Shown here one piece after another: positions 1 to 8,236 of a stretch of 45,844 bases of DNA. Source of the DNA: Lentisphaeria bacterium. Its GTDB lineage: Bacteria > Verrucomicrobiota > Lentisphaeria > Victivallales > UBA1829. The DNA lies in assembly GCA_017456495.1 (NCBI GenBank), contig JAFTJI010000026.1, positions 1 through 45,844 of the forward strand, given 5' to 3'. Under the pieces are notes generated by a model that was not told the origin of the DNA, did no database searches, and saw nothing but the letters and a program-made list of their open reading frames with translations. How positions within the stretch are numbered: position 1 is the stretch's first letter; each line of letters starts with the position of its first letter. A program made the position numbers and the translations under genes.

Positions 1-288
1 AGGATTTGTACCTACAAATATACCAAACCGCTTTGATTGAATCACTGGGTTATGCCTACAAATATACCAAATCGCTCCGACTATATCACAGGATTTGTAC
101 CTACAAATATACCAAACCGCTCCGACTATATCACAGGATTTGTACCTACAAATATACCAAACCGCTTTGATTGAATCACTGGATTCTACCTACAAATATA
201 CCAAACCGCTTTGATTGAATCACTGGATTCTACCTACAAATATACCATACACTTTGCCCAGGATCTTATATACCATATACTTCGCCCA
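1..288. repeat. Tandem ~45-bp repeat array carrying AraR-like operator palindromes
   Basis: About seven head-to-tail copies of a roughly 45-bp unit occur, continuing from the left window edge. The first half of the unit is ATTTGTACCTACAAAT, a perfect 7-bp-arm palindrome with a CC centre. It is intact at 4-19, 93-108 and 138-153, and degraded at about 50-63, 183-197 and 227-241. The second half reads ATACCAAACCGCT followed by TTGATTGAATCACTGG or TCCGACTATATCACAGG. The last two units (225-288) are shortened and lose the palindrome. The box closely resembles the operator of the Bacillus arabinose repressor AraR as I remember it, and AraR is a GntR/LacI chimera like the product of the gene at 584. 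I infer a multi-operator array for that regulator, or for a gene left of the window. It is not CRISPR, because copies abut without unique spacers. Confidence 0.8.
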
Positions 289-380
289 GGATTTCACCCG
301 GTTCTCAAAGTCGTACTCACAATCTGACAAAAAAACTCTTCATCAATTAACAGGGGAATACTTGTAAATAACTGAAAAGC

Positions 381-416
381 TCCAATTCAAATCATAAGAG
401 TGCCCCCAGAATTGGA
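381..416. repeat. 8-bp inverted repeat overlapping the -35 region
   Basis: TCCAATTC (381-388) and GAATTGGA (409-416) form a perfect inverted repeat around a 20-nt centre. The right arm overlaps the proposed -35 element at 412-417, so a protein binding here could affect transcription of the regulator at 584. The rest of 289-411 shows no gene and no other structure I can support. Confidence 0.4.
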
Positions 417-440
417 CATTGTTTTGGGAACTGATAATCT
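412..440 (+). promoter_or_regulatory. Probable promoter of the regulator-hydrolase-DUF5107 operon
   Basis: TTGGAC (412-417), a 17-bp spacer and TAATCT (435-440) preceded by TG at 432-433 give an extended -10 promoter. It lies about 145 bp before the start at 584. Two palindromic operator boxes lie downstream of it, at 463-478 and 554-565. Confidence 0.45.
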
Positions 441-462
441 CAGATCCATACTCAAATCATAA

Positions 463-478
463 AGTTGTACCTACAATT
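463..478. promoter_or_regulatory. AraR-like operator box between promoter and regulator gene
   Basis: The core TTGTACCTACAA (465-476) is identical to the core of the upstream array and is a perfect palindrome around CC. It sits just after the proposed transcription start, a typical position for a repressor site. I infer autoregulation by the gene at 584. Confidence 0.6.
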
Positions 479-553
479 AACAAAAAAAGATAAGACTTTC
501 ACGCGGCAGACAGTTGAAAATCTTTGAAAATATTGATATATTTCTACCGAAAC

Positions 554-565
554 TTGTACCAACAA
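554..565. promoter_or_regulatory. Second, imperfect AraR-like box before the regulator RBS
   Basis: TTGTACCAACAA matches the array core with one change in the right arm. It lies 8 bp before the AGGAGA ribosome binding site (573-578), so a protein bound here could block elongation or initiation complexes. Confidence 0.5.
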
Positions 566-583
566 TATTTTCAGGAGAATCTT

Positions 584-1651
584 ATGGATGATTCAAAACA
601 AGGGATGTATAAGTATCAAATATTAAAACAACATCTGCTGAGAAATATTCAATGCGGTGGATATGGCGCATACGGAAAAGTCGAATCCGAACCGGCTCTG
701 CAAAGACAATTCGGTCTCTCCAGAAATACAATCAGACAGGCAATCAAGGAATTGGAACATGAAGGCTATGTTTACCGCATTCGCGGAAAAGGCACTTTCA
801 TCAAAAATATCTCCCCGCAAAACTCTCAGAAAATTGCCCTGATCATTTATGACTCCTCATATATGACCAATTATGTCACCGGAAACCTTATCCGCGGCAT
901 TGATTTCTGCCTCAGTAAAAATGGTTATACGCTCGATATTCTCGCAGGAAAAAGAGATTTCAATCGGGAAAAAGTAGATCATCTCACAACAACTTATGCC
1001 GGATTCCTCATCGGCGCGTATCAAATAGATCATCTGATCCTTCAAGCCCTGATCAAGTCAGGAAGACCTTGTCTCTTCGTAAAGAATTATCCCGACTCTC
1101 ATAAACATCTGGCAGTTCGGATCGATTACGAAAAAGCAGGATTCCTTGCAGCAGAACATTTGATCCAATGCGGTTGTAAAAACCTCGGGATGCTCAACGG
1201 TCCGGAAACAATGTCCATCTCCAGAGATTTTTTCAACGGGGTCAGAAATGCAGCAGCAGAGTACGGCGTCCAATTGAAACGTTTAAACTGTCTGCAATGT
1301 CCGTTCCCTATCCCGGAACGCGCAGCAGATATGGCGGAACATTTCATAAAAGCAGGAACCGATGGTATCATTTGCGCTTCAGATGAATTTGCCCTCAACA
1401 TTGCTGAAAAATTAATCAGAAAAGTGATTAAAATACCACAAAATATACAGATCACCGGGTGCAATAACAACCCTGTCTGCCAGACAAAAACACTTTCTTT
1501 CACCTCTATAAAAATCCCCGTGTTCGAACTGGGTGAAGTCGCAGCAGCCGCTTTATTGAAAAAAATCTCAGGAACAGATGATCAACTTCCGGAAATGCTG
1601 TCCCCGGAACTCATTATAAAAAATTCGACAAAAAGGATCTCTTCATGCTGA
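584..1651 (+). CDS. GntR/LacI chimeric transcriptional regulator (AraR-like)
   Basis: The 355-residue protein has an N-terminal GntR-type winged helix-turn-helix (about residues 8-75, with LSRNTIRQAIKELEHEGYV) joined to a LacI/GalR-type periplasmic-binding-like effector domain (about 85-350). This is the architecture of the arabinose repressor AraR. The start is the ATG at 584, with AGGAGA at 573-578; an in-frame TTG at 524 lacks a ribosome binding site and would overlap an operator. The stop overlaps the next gene's ATG by 7 bp, so the regulator is translated with the enzymes it probably controls. Palindromic boxes before the gene support self-repression relieved by a sugar. The true effector cannot be read from sequence; arabinose is only suggested by the operator resemblance. 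Confidence 0.85.
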   Translation: MDDSKQGMYKYQILKQHLLRNIQCGGYGAYGKVESEPALQRQFGLSRNTIRQAIKELEHEGYVYRIRGKGTFIKNISPQNSQKIALIIYDSSYMTNYVTGNLIRGIDFCLSKNGYTLDILAGKRDFNREKVDHLTTTYAGFLIGAYQIDHLILQALIKSGRPCLFVKNYPDSHKHLAVRIDYEKAGFLAAEHLIQCGCKNLGMLNGPETMSISRDFFNGVRNAAAEYGVQLKRLNCLQCPFPIPERAADMAEHFIKAGTDGIICASDEFALNIAEKLIRKVIKIPQNIQITGCNNNPVCQTKTLSFTSIKIPVFELGEVAAAALLKKISGTDDQLPEMLSPELIIKNSTKRISSC

Positions 1652-3453
1652 AAAATTGTCTTCCCATAAAGCTGAAAAATGATTCAAATGGAAATCTCAA
1701 GGAAATCGTCATCGGTGAAAAAGTTTTTAACGGTTATACCGGAAAAGTTTCTGTGCCTGAATATATGAGCGTTCAGGAACATCGCACAGAAGATAAAAAC
1801 TGTATTGTCAGAACATTCACTTTGAGTCTGAAAGAGGGGTATTCTTACCGTTCCGGCTGGCTGAAAGTTCTGATTCCTTACACCTACACACCAAACAGAT
1901 TGAAAGTCTGGGCGGCAAACAGCCGGTTTCCTTCAGATATTTACAGTCTGGGCGGACTGCATCTTTATTACGGGGATGTCTGCTATGGCACAATGATCCC
2001 GGCAGTTACGCTTATTGATGAAGGGAATGATATTGCACTGACGATTGCTAAAGCATTTCGCAGAACCGGTGGAAGATTGTCTTTCAATTTCGGAACCTAT
2101 CATGATGAAGGCGTGGAAGTTGAGTTCAAAGATCTTGCACTTGAAGCAGGAAAGGACATTGAAATCGAACTTCTGATGTGCGGGCATAAGGGGTGCTGGC
2201 GTCCGGGGTTGAATTGGCTTATTGACCGTTATCCGGAATATTTTTATCCGGTCAATTCCGATATTTGGAAACATCATGGGGCGTTTGCAATCGCAAACCC
2301 GTTTACAAGCGATGAAACCATTGAGCAGTTGCCGATCAAATGGTGTGAACTGCATAATCATTTTCCCTATTACAGCAATTATGCCCCGGAAGAACCGGAG
2401 TGGGACAGCGTGGTTCTCCATGATTATCCGGAACTCAAAGATGAGGTCCCGGGAAAAATCACACCGCAGAGAATCAACGGCATCATTCAGAAGTTTCATA
2501 AGAGAAATGTCAAAGTCATGCTCTATATTCAGGTAAGCGGTGACGGTTTCATCCCGAAAGCTGAACAGGATTTTCCAGACTCCATCGCAAGAGACTCTGA
2601 GGGAAATCTGATCCTGACATGGAAAGAGTGCTGCTTCCTCAATGCCTCGGAAACCACCTCATTCGGACAGCATATCTGCAAGATGATCGACCGTTTTCTT
2701 CAGCTTTATCCGGAGATCGACGGAGTATTCCTGGATCAGCTTTGCTATCAGTGTCTGGATTTCGCTCACTCCGACGGAAGGACAGCAGTCAATGACAAGC
2801 CCGCAGCAGAATATGGAGTTTCCTATGAATGGAACCTTGCAAAACTTGCGGAAAAACTTCATTCCGCCGGAAAATTCATCTGGGCAAACGGACCGTTCGA
2901 CATTGAAGCGGGAAAACTCGTTGACGGTCTCATGTCAGAAGGAACCAGCGGAATTTCCGAGACTCATAAATATCTGGCAGTCAGGAAACCGATCCTCGTT
3001 CACACGTATCTGACCAGCGAGTTCAATGCTGAATCCATGCTGCGATATTGCATGACTGCGGGGGCTTCCTGGTCCTATGGAGGATCTTCCACTCTCAGAA
3101 ATCCGCAGGAACCGACGCCGGAAGTACGGAAAATTCTTGAGGAATATCTCCCACTCATCGAACCGCTGCTCAATGCAGAAGTTCTGCTGGAACCAAACCC
3201 TTTCATCTTGCCGAAAGGGTGCTCCGGAGAGATTTTCAGAGAGAAAAACTCGTCTGAGTTTTTCCTGACCGTTCTTCCGAAGACAAGGACAAGTATTCTA
3301 TCTGTAAAAGTCAATATCCCGCATAACGGCACTGCATTGTACAGAGGAACTTCGGACAAAGAGTGGAAAGAAATTTCTTTTGACGGAGATACTCTGAAGC
3401 TTCCCAACACCTCTCAAGCATATACCATTCATTTCAAAGGAGAAACCGCATGA
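1645..3453 (+). CDS. Cytoplasmic TIM-barrel glycoside hydrolase-like protein, family uncertain
   Basis: The 602-residue protein has no signal peptide. Its first ~200 residues look like a beta-sandwich. Residues ~210-500 look like a (beta/alpha)8 barrel with strand motifs VKVMLYIQVSGDG and GVFLDQLCYQCLDF (Asp364), then GKFIWANGPFD and GLMSEGTSG (Glu432). Asp364 and Glu432, at the ends of predicted strands, are my candidates for catalytic acids. A small beta domain ends the protein. This resembles uncharacterised hydrolase-like families such as DUF6259, but I cannot place it firmly. It overlaps the regulator (7 bp) and the next gene (4 bp, ATGA), so all three are translationally coupled. The likely role is intracellular cleavage of an imported oligosaccharide. 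Confidence 0.65.
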   Translation: MLKNCLPIKLKNDSNGNLKEIVIGEKVFNGYTGKVSVPEYMSVQEHRTEDKNCIVRTFTLSLKEGYSYRSGWLKVLIPYTYTPNRLKVWAANSRFPSDIYSLGGLHLYYGDVCYGTMIPAVTLIDEGNDIALTIAKAFRRTGGRLSFNFGTYHDEGVEVEFKDLALEAGKDIEIELLMCGHKGCWRPGLNWLIDRYPEYFYPVNSDIWKHHGAFAIANPFTSDETIEQLPIKWCELHNHFPYYSNYAPEEPEWDSVVLHDYPELKDEVPGKITPQRINGIIQKFHKRNVKVMLYIQVSGDGFIPKAEQDFPDSIARDSEGNLILTWKECCFLNASETTSFGQHICKMIDRFLQLYPEIDGVFLDQLCYQCLDFAHSDGRTAVNDKPAAEYGVSYEWNLAKLAEKLHSAGKFIWANGPFDIEAGKLVDGLMSEGTSGISETHKYLAVRKPILVHTYLTSEFNAESMLRYCMTAGASWSYGGSSTLRNPQEPTPEVRKILEEYLPLIEPLLNAEVLLEPNPFILPKGCSGEIFREKNSSEFFLTVLPKTRTSILSVKVNIPHNGTALYRGTSDKEWKEISFDGDTLKLPNTSQAYTIHFKGETA

Positions 3454-5396
3454 CAGAATTACGTTTTGAACCTTATAAAATCCGCGGACACAGAGTCGGG
3501 AAAGCATCCTGGTTCCCCGCAATCCGTGAACTCATCAAATCTGAAATCTCTGCTGAATTAGACGAAGATGACGGGCTGTTTATCGGCTACGGAATGATGC
3601 CGGACAGTTTGCCGTACACGCTGCAGGATAACTATGACACGCCGGAAGAAGAACTGACTTTTCAGTCTGCAATTCTTGAAAACGAGTATCTGAAAGCCAC
3701 ATTTCTGCCGGAGCTTGGCGGGCGGCTCTGGGCTCTTTATGACAAGGAGCATCGGCGGGATCTGATTCTGGAAAACACCGCATTTCTGCCTTGTAATCTG
3801 GCGATCCGGAACGCATGGTTCGCCGGCGGGGTGGAATTTAACTGCGGCAGACGCGGGCATGATGAACAGACCGTTTCCCCGCGATTCACGGCAGTGATCC
3901 AAACAGAAAAATTCCCGGTTCTCAGAATCTACGAATACCAGCGTGACCGCGGAACACCGTTCCAGTATGACAGTTTTCTTCCGGAAGGATCCCGTTATCT
4001 TTATATTCGCGGACGGATCTGGAACCCCAATGATTATGTTGTTCCGATGTATTGGTGGAGCAATATCGCGGCTCCGGAAGTCCCGGGCAGCCGGATCGTC
4101 GTTCCGGCAAAAGACACGTTCTCCAACTGGTACATGGGCGGTTCTCATGCGCTGGCAAAACTCACCCTGCCCGACGGCGAAGGCTTTGACGGCACTTATC
4201 CGGTAAACTTCCAGTATGTCAAGGATCATTTCTACAACATCCCGGAAGATACCAGACGATATGAGTGTCTTTTCATGCCGGACGGCTACGGATTCGCCCA
4301 TGTTTCCACGAAGATGCTGCGTGGACGGAAACTCTTTGTATGGGGGCAAAGTCAGGGCGGCAGGCACTGGAACAGAAAACTGCTGGGACCCGGACTGGAT
4401 AACTATATCGAACTGCAGGGGGGGCTCGCACGCTCTCAACAGGAGTGTCTGCCCATGCCGCCAAAAACAGCGTGGGAGTGGCTGGAGGGATACGGTGCTC
4501 TCGTTATGAAGCCGGAAGAGGTTTTTGGCGACTGGGGTTCTGCCATCGAAAACACCATGAAAGCTCTTGATGAACAGATCCCGGAATCGGAGCTTGATTC
4601 TCTGCTGAAAGAGACCCGTTCCAGTGTTGCGCTGCAGCCGGGGAAAGTAATCATATCCGGTTCCGGATGGGGCGCACTGGAAGAGCTCCGTTCCGGTAAA
4701 AAACTGGCACCGCAGCTGGATTTCGGTTCCGTTGGAGAAGAACAGAGTGCGTGGGTCGCTCTCTTGAACGATCAGGATCTTTCCGGTGTTCAGCCAAACT
4801 CATACCTTGTTTCCGATGAGTGGTTTGAACTGCTGAAGCAGGCAAAAGAATCATGGCAGAAGCATTATCATCTGGCATTGAATTATTATCGCCGGAAAGA
4901 TCTGGAACGGGCAGAAAAAGAACTTTCTGCAGCGGGGAAGCCGGATGGAAATCGGCATTTGCTTCATGTGCTTGCCAATATCCGGAGACTTCAAAACCGG
5001 AACGGAGAGGCGGCAGATTTGATTTGGCAGGCAGGAAAACTTGATCTTTCTGATGCTTCATTCCTGAAAGAAGTGCTGAAGATGCTGCTCGGTCTGGAAG
5101 CCTACACAAAGATGTCCGACCTGATTGCGGTTTGTAAGCCTGAAGTTCAAGTACTCCCCTTCATCAAATTCATGAAAGCCTGTGCCCTTGCCCATACCGG
5201 AGCTTTGGATGAAGCCGAAGCGATCCTGCTGGAAAATGGCGGCCTTGATATTCCCGATATCCGTGAAGGCGAAAATTCCACCTCGCAGGTTTATCTTTTC
5301 ATTCAGGAAGAGCGGGCAAAACAAGCCGGGGTTCCTTTTGATCCGGCAAAAGTAAATGTTCCGTTCCTTTTGGATCTGAGAATGTCCGGCAGCTGA
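3450..5396 (+). CDS. DUF5107 protein with C-terminal TPR-like repeats
   Basis: The 648-residue protein has no signal peptide. Residues ~60-400 match the DUF5107 pattern, a mutarotase-like beta-sandwich found beside sugar catabolism genes: FLPELGGRLWALYDKEHRRD, NAWFAGGVEFNCG, YWWSNIAAPE and LFVWGQSQGGRHW are visible. Residues ~470-640 are helical with TPR-like pairs (HYHLALNYYRRKDLERAEKEL and ACALAHTGALDEAEAILL). The beta-sandwich suggests sugar binding or epimerisation in the cytoplasm, and the repeats suggest a protein partner. The reaction is not known to me. It is the last gene of the regulator operon; a new promoter starts 46 bp after its stop. Confidence 0.7.
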   Translation: MTELRFEPYKIRGHRVGKASWFPAIRELIKSEISAELDEDDGLFIGYGMMPDSLPYTLQDNYDTPEEELTFQSAILENEYLKATFLPELGGRLWALYDKEHRRDLILENTAFLPCNLAIRNAWFAGGVEFNCGRRGHDEQTVSPRFTAVIQTEKFPVLRIYEYQRDRGTPFQYDSFLPEGSRYLYIRGRIWNPNDYVVPMYWWSNIAAPEVPGSRIVVPAKDTFSNWYMGGSHALAKLTLPDGEGFDGTYPVNFQYVKDHFYNIPEDTRRYECLFMPDGYGFAHVSTKMLRGRKLFVWGQSQGGRHWNRKLLGPGLDNYIELQGGLARSQQECLPMPPKTAWEWLEGYGALVMKPEEVFGDWGSAIENTMKALDEQIPESELDSLLKETRSSVALQPGKVIISGSGWGALEELRSGKKLAPQLDFGSVGEEQSAWVALLNDQDLSGVQPNSYLVSDEWFELLKQAKESWQKHYHLALNYYRRKDLERAEKELSAAGKPDGNRHLLHVLANIRRLQNRNGEAADLIWQAGKLDLSDASFLKEVLKMLLGLEAYTKMSDLIAVCKPEVQVLPFIKFMKACALAHTGALDEAEAILLENGGLDIPDIREGENSTSQVYLFIQEERAKQAGVPFDPAKVNVPFLLDLRMSGS

Positions 5397-5442
5397 GTTT
5401 TCTGAACATTGAGACCATTTCAAAAGAAAATCATTTTTTCAC

Positions 5443-5471
5443 TTGACAAATAATCATTTGTATGCTAATTT
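5443..5471 (+). promoter_or_regulatory. Promoter of the DUF4838 operon with an internal palindrome
   Basis: TTGACA (5443-5448), a 17-bp spacer and TAATTT (5466-5471) with the extended -10 context TATGC form a strong promoter. ACAAAT (5446-5451) and ATTTGT (5456-5461) form an inverted repeat around AATC, overlapping the -35 and spacer. These half-sites are the arms of the box found in the 1-288 array, in everted order. Transcription would start about 240 nt before the coding start at 5717. Confidence 0.65.
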
Positions 5472-5533
5472 TCTTCTGCATCTGCCGGGATATTGATCTG
5501 AATATCAGATGTACTTTTGTCTGATTATTCAGA

Positions 5534-5657
5534 GAGGTAATTTCAAAAGTCCGGCAAAATTTGGCTGAAAAAAGATTGTTGATGAGCTGAAAACGCTCCT
5601 TTTTACAGGGCGCAACAAGGATTTTCTGACATTTTTGGAGACTTTTGAAATTGCCTC
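5534..5657. mobile_element. Possible MITE-like element or long-range RNA stem in the 5' leader
   Basis: GAGGTAATTTCAAAAGTCC at 5534-5552 is mirrored by ACTTTTGAAATTGCCTC at 5641-5657. The outer 17 positions pair with one G-T wobble around an 88-nt centre. CAGA precedes the left end (5530-5533) and follows the right end (5658-5661), as a 4-bp target duplication would. No transposase is present, so a non-autonomous element or solo remnant is one reading. The other is a structured mRNA leader, since the element lies between promoter and gene. I see no other gene in 5397-5716. Confidence 0.45.
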
Positions 5658-5716
5658 CAGAATATAAATTATCTATAAGTCTTCAGTCGATGAAGGCAGA
5701 AAAGAGAGGAAAAAAA

Positions 5717-8233
5717 ATGCAGTTTTTGAAATCGTGGAAGACATGGGTTCTACCGTTATGCCTTTTTGTGAGCAGTGCAGTTGCCTATGATTTGAACTCG
5801 CCGGAAGTTTTTCCGGTAAAGTATCAGAAGCCGCCGGCACATGCGCCATTGAAAATGGTGGTCAACGGTGAGCTGAATTTTGTGATTGCCGCCGATCTGA
5901 AAGCGGAACAGCGGATGGCTTCAAGGAGCAAAAGTGCGAAAAGTATTGCTCCGGCAATCCGGATTCTCTCTGAAGCGATCGAAAAATGCACCGGTAAAAA
6001 AGTTCAGGTGGTGGATGTCAAAAATATCCCCGCAGGAAAAAATGTGATCGTTGTTGGAGATTGCTCCATCACAAGAGAAAACGGCATTGATGTGTTCAAG
6101 CTCCCCAATCAGGGGTTCGCTGTAAAAACATTCCCCCGGGGTATCATCATTGCCGGACATGACTCTTCTCTGATCGACGGTTACAACATGAAGCCGCTGG
6201 AACAGCTGGGACCCCGTACCGGAACAAGGTATGGTGCGTATGACTTTGTGGAACGTTTTCTCGGTGTCCGTTTCTACTTCCCCGGGGAATACGGCACCCT
6301 GACTCCGGCAATCAAAGATCTCACCATTACGCCGGTCTCTTATACAGATGCCCCCTACTTCCAGACACGGGGCGGAATTTATTCTGTCATCTCCTGTCTT
6401 GCGCCCGGACGCCCCCGGAAATTCTGGGAACAGTGGCTCGGTCCTCTTACGAACGAAGATCAGCGATTCTATGAAAAGCTCCGTCTGGGCGGCGATCTGC
6501 CCGGTTCCGGCGGACACAATCCCCGTCCGGAACGAATGGCAAAATCTTTCCCCGGCAAACTGAAGACGATTTTCTACACCTCCCCCGGCGGTAACTTCTG
6601 GTACAACCCGAAAGGGCATGTCGGAAACTATTTCAATGTTGTCGATCTCGCTTTTGCCGATCTTCTGATCGATTCTCTGAAGAGATACTACGATTCCAAC
6701 GGAAAAATCAATGAAGGCGGTTATGCCTGCACAAACCTGACAAATATCTCGTTCGGGATGTGCGATACGCTTATGCCCGATGCTGAAGTTTTCAATGATC
6801 CCATCGTCCGGAAACTCAACCTGATGACAGTCAATGACATGAAGCGCGGCGCAAACTCCGGCATGGCAAATATTTATGCCCGGTTCCACCAGTATCTTGC
6901 AAAGCGGATCCAGCAGGAATGGCCCGGCAGAAAACTCTGGATCATGGCTTACTATAACGTCCGTTTTGCAGGGAATGATCCCCGCTGGACTCTTCCGCCG
7001 AACACAGAAGTCCAGCTCTGCCTCGGCGATCTTCCGAACAAAGTCCGCAGTCCGCGACATATGAAACAGATGCTCAAGATTGCAGAAGAGTGGTACACCT
7101 CTCTCGGAAACCGTCCGGTTCAGAAGCTCTGGACCTATTCCGGAACGAGTCCCTTTGTGCTGGCGATCAACGGAGAGTTTGTGGGAGATATCCCGAAAAA
7201 ATTCGGTAAATATCTTGGCAACACCCACATTTACTTCGGTCAGTGCTGCGGCATTCCAGGAGATATGTGGTTCTACTACTACTCCCTTTACGCAGCCTAC
7301 CGCAGCGAATGGAATCCGAACTGGAACGCAGCGGCGGCAATTGATGCCCACTGGGAACCGTTCTACGGAAAAGAGACCGGAAAATATCTGCGGCAGTTCC
7401 ATCAGCTTCTCCGGAAATGCTATATGAAATATGCGCTCAACGATGATAACGGACAGTCCATCATCTATCCCATTCCGGAACTCAGAAAGATGGAAGAGCT
7501 GCTGGCAAAAGCGCAGAAATCTGTCAAACCCGGATCTGTGGAAGAAAAACGGCTGAAACTCTTCATGGCTCCGTGGAAAAATGCAATCAGCTCTGTCAGG
7601 AATCAGCTTTCCTATGAACGCCCGGTCTACAAAATCCGTCAGCTTCTGCCCAACGAAAAAGTGAATGTTGACGGCAAGGGAAATGAAGCGTTCTGGGCAA
7701 AGGTCAAACCTATGAAGCTGCTTGATCCCAAAGGAACTGGAACTCCGGTAAAGTATCCTGCCGAAATCAAGCTCGTCTGGGATAAAACAGGCATTTACGG
7801 TTTCACAAAGACACCCTACAAGCCCACATTCAGCAAGAACAGATCCGTATTCCTCAATGACAATTTTGAAGTGATCTTCTCTCCCGGAATGAAGAAGGAA
7901 ACAGTCTATCAGATCGCCTTTGACCCGCTGAATCAGAAATTCTTCGGAACTCAGCGTTTTCTGCCGATCCTTCAGCCCTTTGATACACATTGGAAGGCTC
8001 AAGGCGTGAAAATCGCGATGGTCAATAAGGGGAATGAGTGGACAACTGAATTTTATGTTCCCTTCAAAGTCTTTGATTTACCCGCTCCGCGTGCTTATCA
8101 GAACTGGCTCTGCAATATCGTCCGTAATAAAACCGGAGCTCAGAATGAATACAGCGGAACAGCTATGACTCTGGGAACGAACAGAAATCTTTCCATGTTC
8201 GGAATCATTAAATTCATGGGAAAAGGAGATTAA
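5717..8233 (+). CDS. Secreted DUF4838 enzyme with C-terminal CBM9-like domain (copy 1)
   Basis: The 838-residue protein starts at the ATG at 5717 (GAGAGGA just upstream), which places a signal peptide first (MQFLKSWKTWVLPL, ending SSAVA before YDLN). An in-frame ATG at 5645 would bury that signal. Residues ~40-200 form an alpha-glucuronidase N-terminal-like domain (IAPAIRILSEAIEKCTG and YDFVERFLGVRFYFPGEYG). Residues ~200-600 match DUF4838, a barrel family related to GH67/GH20-type enzymes, and the final ~190 residues resemble a CBM9-like domain (VNVDGKGNEAFWAKVKPMKL and NDNFEVIFSPG). Its exact substrate is unknown; its clan makes uronic acid or amino sugar release plausible. It begins a tandem duplicated module and is followed 3 bp later by its small partner gene. 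Confidence 0.75.
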   Translation: MQFLKSWKTWVLPLCLFVSSAVAYDLNSPEVFPVKYQKPPAHAPLKMVVNGELNFVIAADLKAEQRMASRSKSAKSIAPAIRILSEAIEKCTGKKVQVVDVKNIPAGKNVIVVGDCSITRENGIDVFKLPNQGFAVKTFPRGIIIAGHDSSLIDGYNMKPLEQLGPRTGTRYGAYDFVERFLGVRFYFPGEYGTLTPAIKDLTITPVSYTDAPYFQTRGGIYSVISCLAPGRPRKFWEQWLGPLTNEDQRFYEKLRLGGDLPGSGGHNPRPERMAKSFPGKLKTIFYTSPGGNFWYNPKGHVGNYFNVVDLAFADLLIDSLKRYYDSNGKINEGGYACTNLTNISFGMCDTLMPDAEVFNDPIVRKLNLMTVNDMKRGANSGMANIYARFHQYLAKRIQQEWPGRKLWIMAYYNVRFAGNDPRWTLPPNTEVQLCLGDLPNKVRSPRHMKQMLKIAEEWYTSLGNRPVQKLWTYSGTSPFVLAINGEFVGDIPKKFGKYLGNTHIYFGQCCGIPGDMWFYYYSLYAAYRSEWNPNWNAAAAIDAHWEPFYGKETGKYLRQFHQLLRKCYMKYALNDDNGQSIIYPIPELRKMEELLAKAQKSVKPGSVEEKRLKLFMAPWKNAISSVRNQLSYERPVYKIRQLLPNEKVNVDGKGNEAFWAKVKPMKLLDPKGTGTPVKYPAEIKLVWDKTGIYGFTKTPYKPTFSKNRSVFLNDNFEVIFSPGMKKETVYQIAFDPLNQKFFGTQRFLPILQPFDTHWKAQGVKIAMVNKGNEWTTEFYVPFKVFDLPAPRAYQNWLCNIVRNKTGAQNEYSGTAMTLGTNRNLSMFGIIKFMGKGD

Positions 8234-8236
8234 AAA

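Noticed and set aside
1..288. CRISPR array
   Set aside because: Units are contiguous and vary in register with the unit itself; there are no unique spacers of constant length.
524..583. N-terminal extension of the GntR/LacI regulator from TTG
   Set aside because: No ribosome binding site, it would cover an operator-like box, and the ATG at 584 has AGGAGA at the right distance and a normal GntR N-terminus.
5921..8002. Long open frame on the minus strand within the first DUF4838 gene
   Set aside because: It is antisense to a well-supported gene, has no ribosome binding site or family motif, and a similar one lies opposite the paralogue (9827-11695), as expected from shared codon use.
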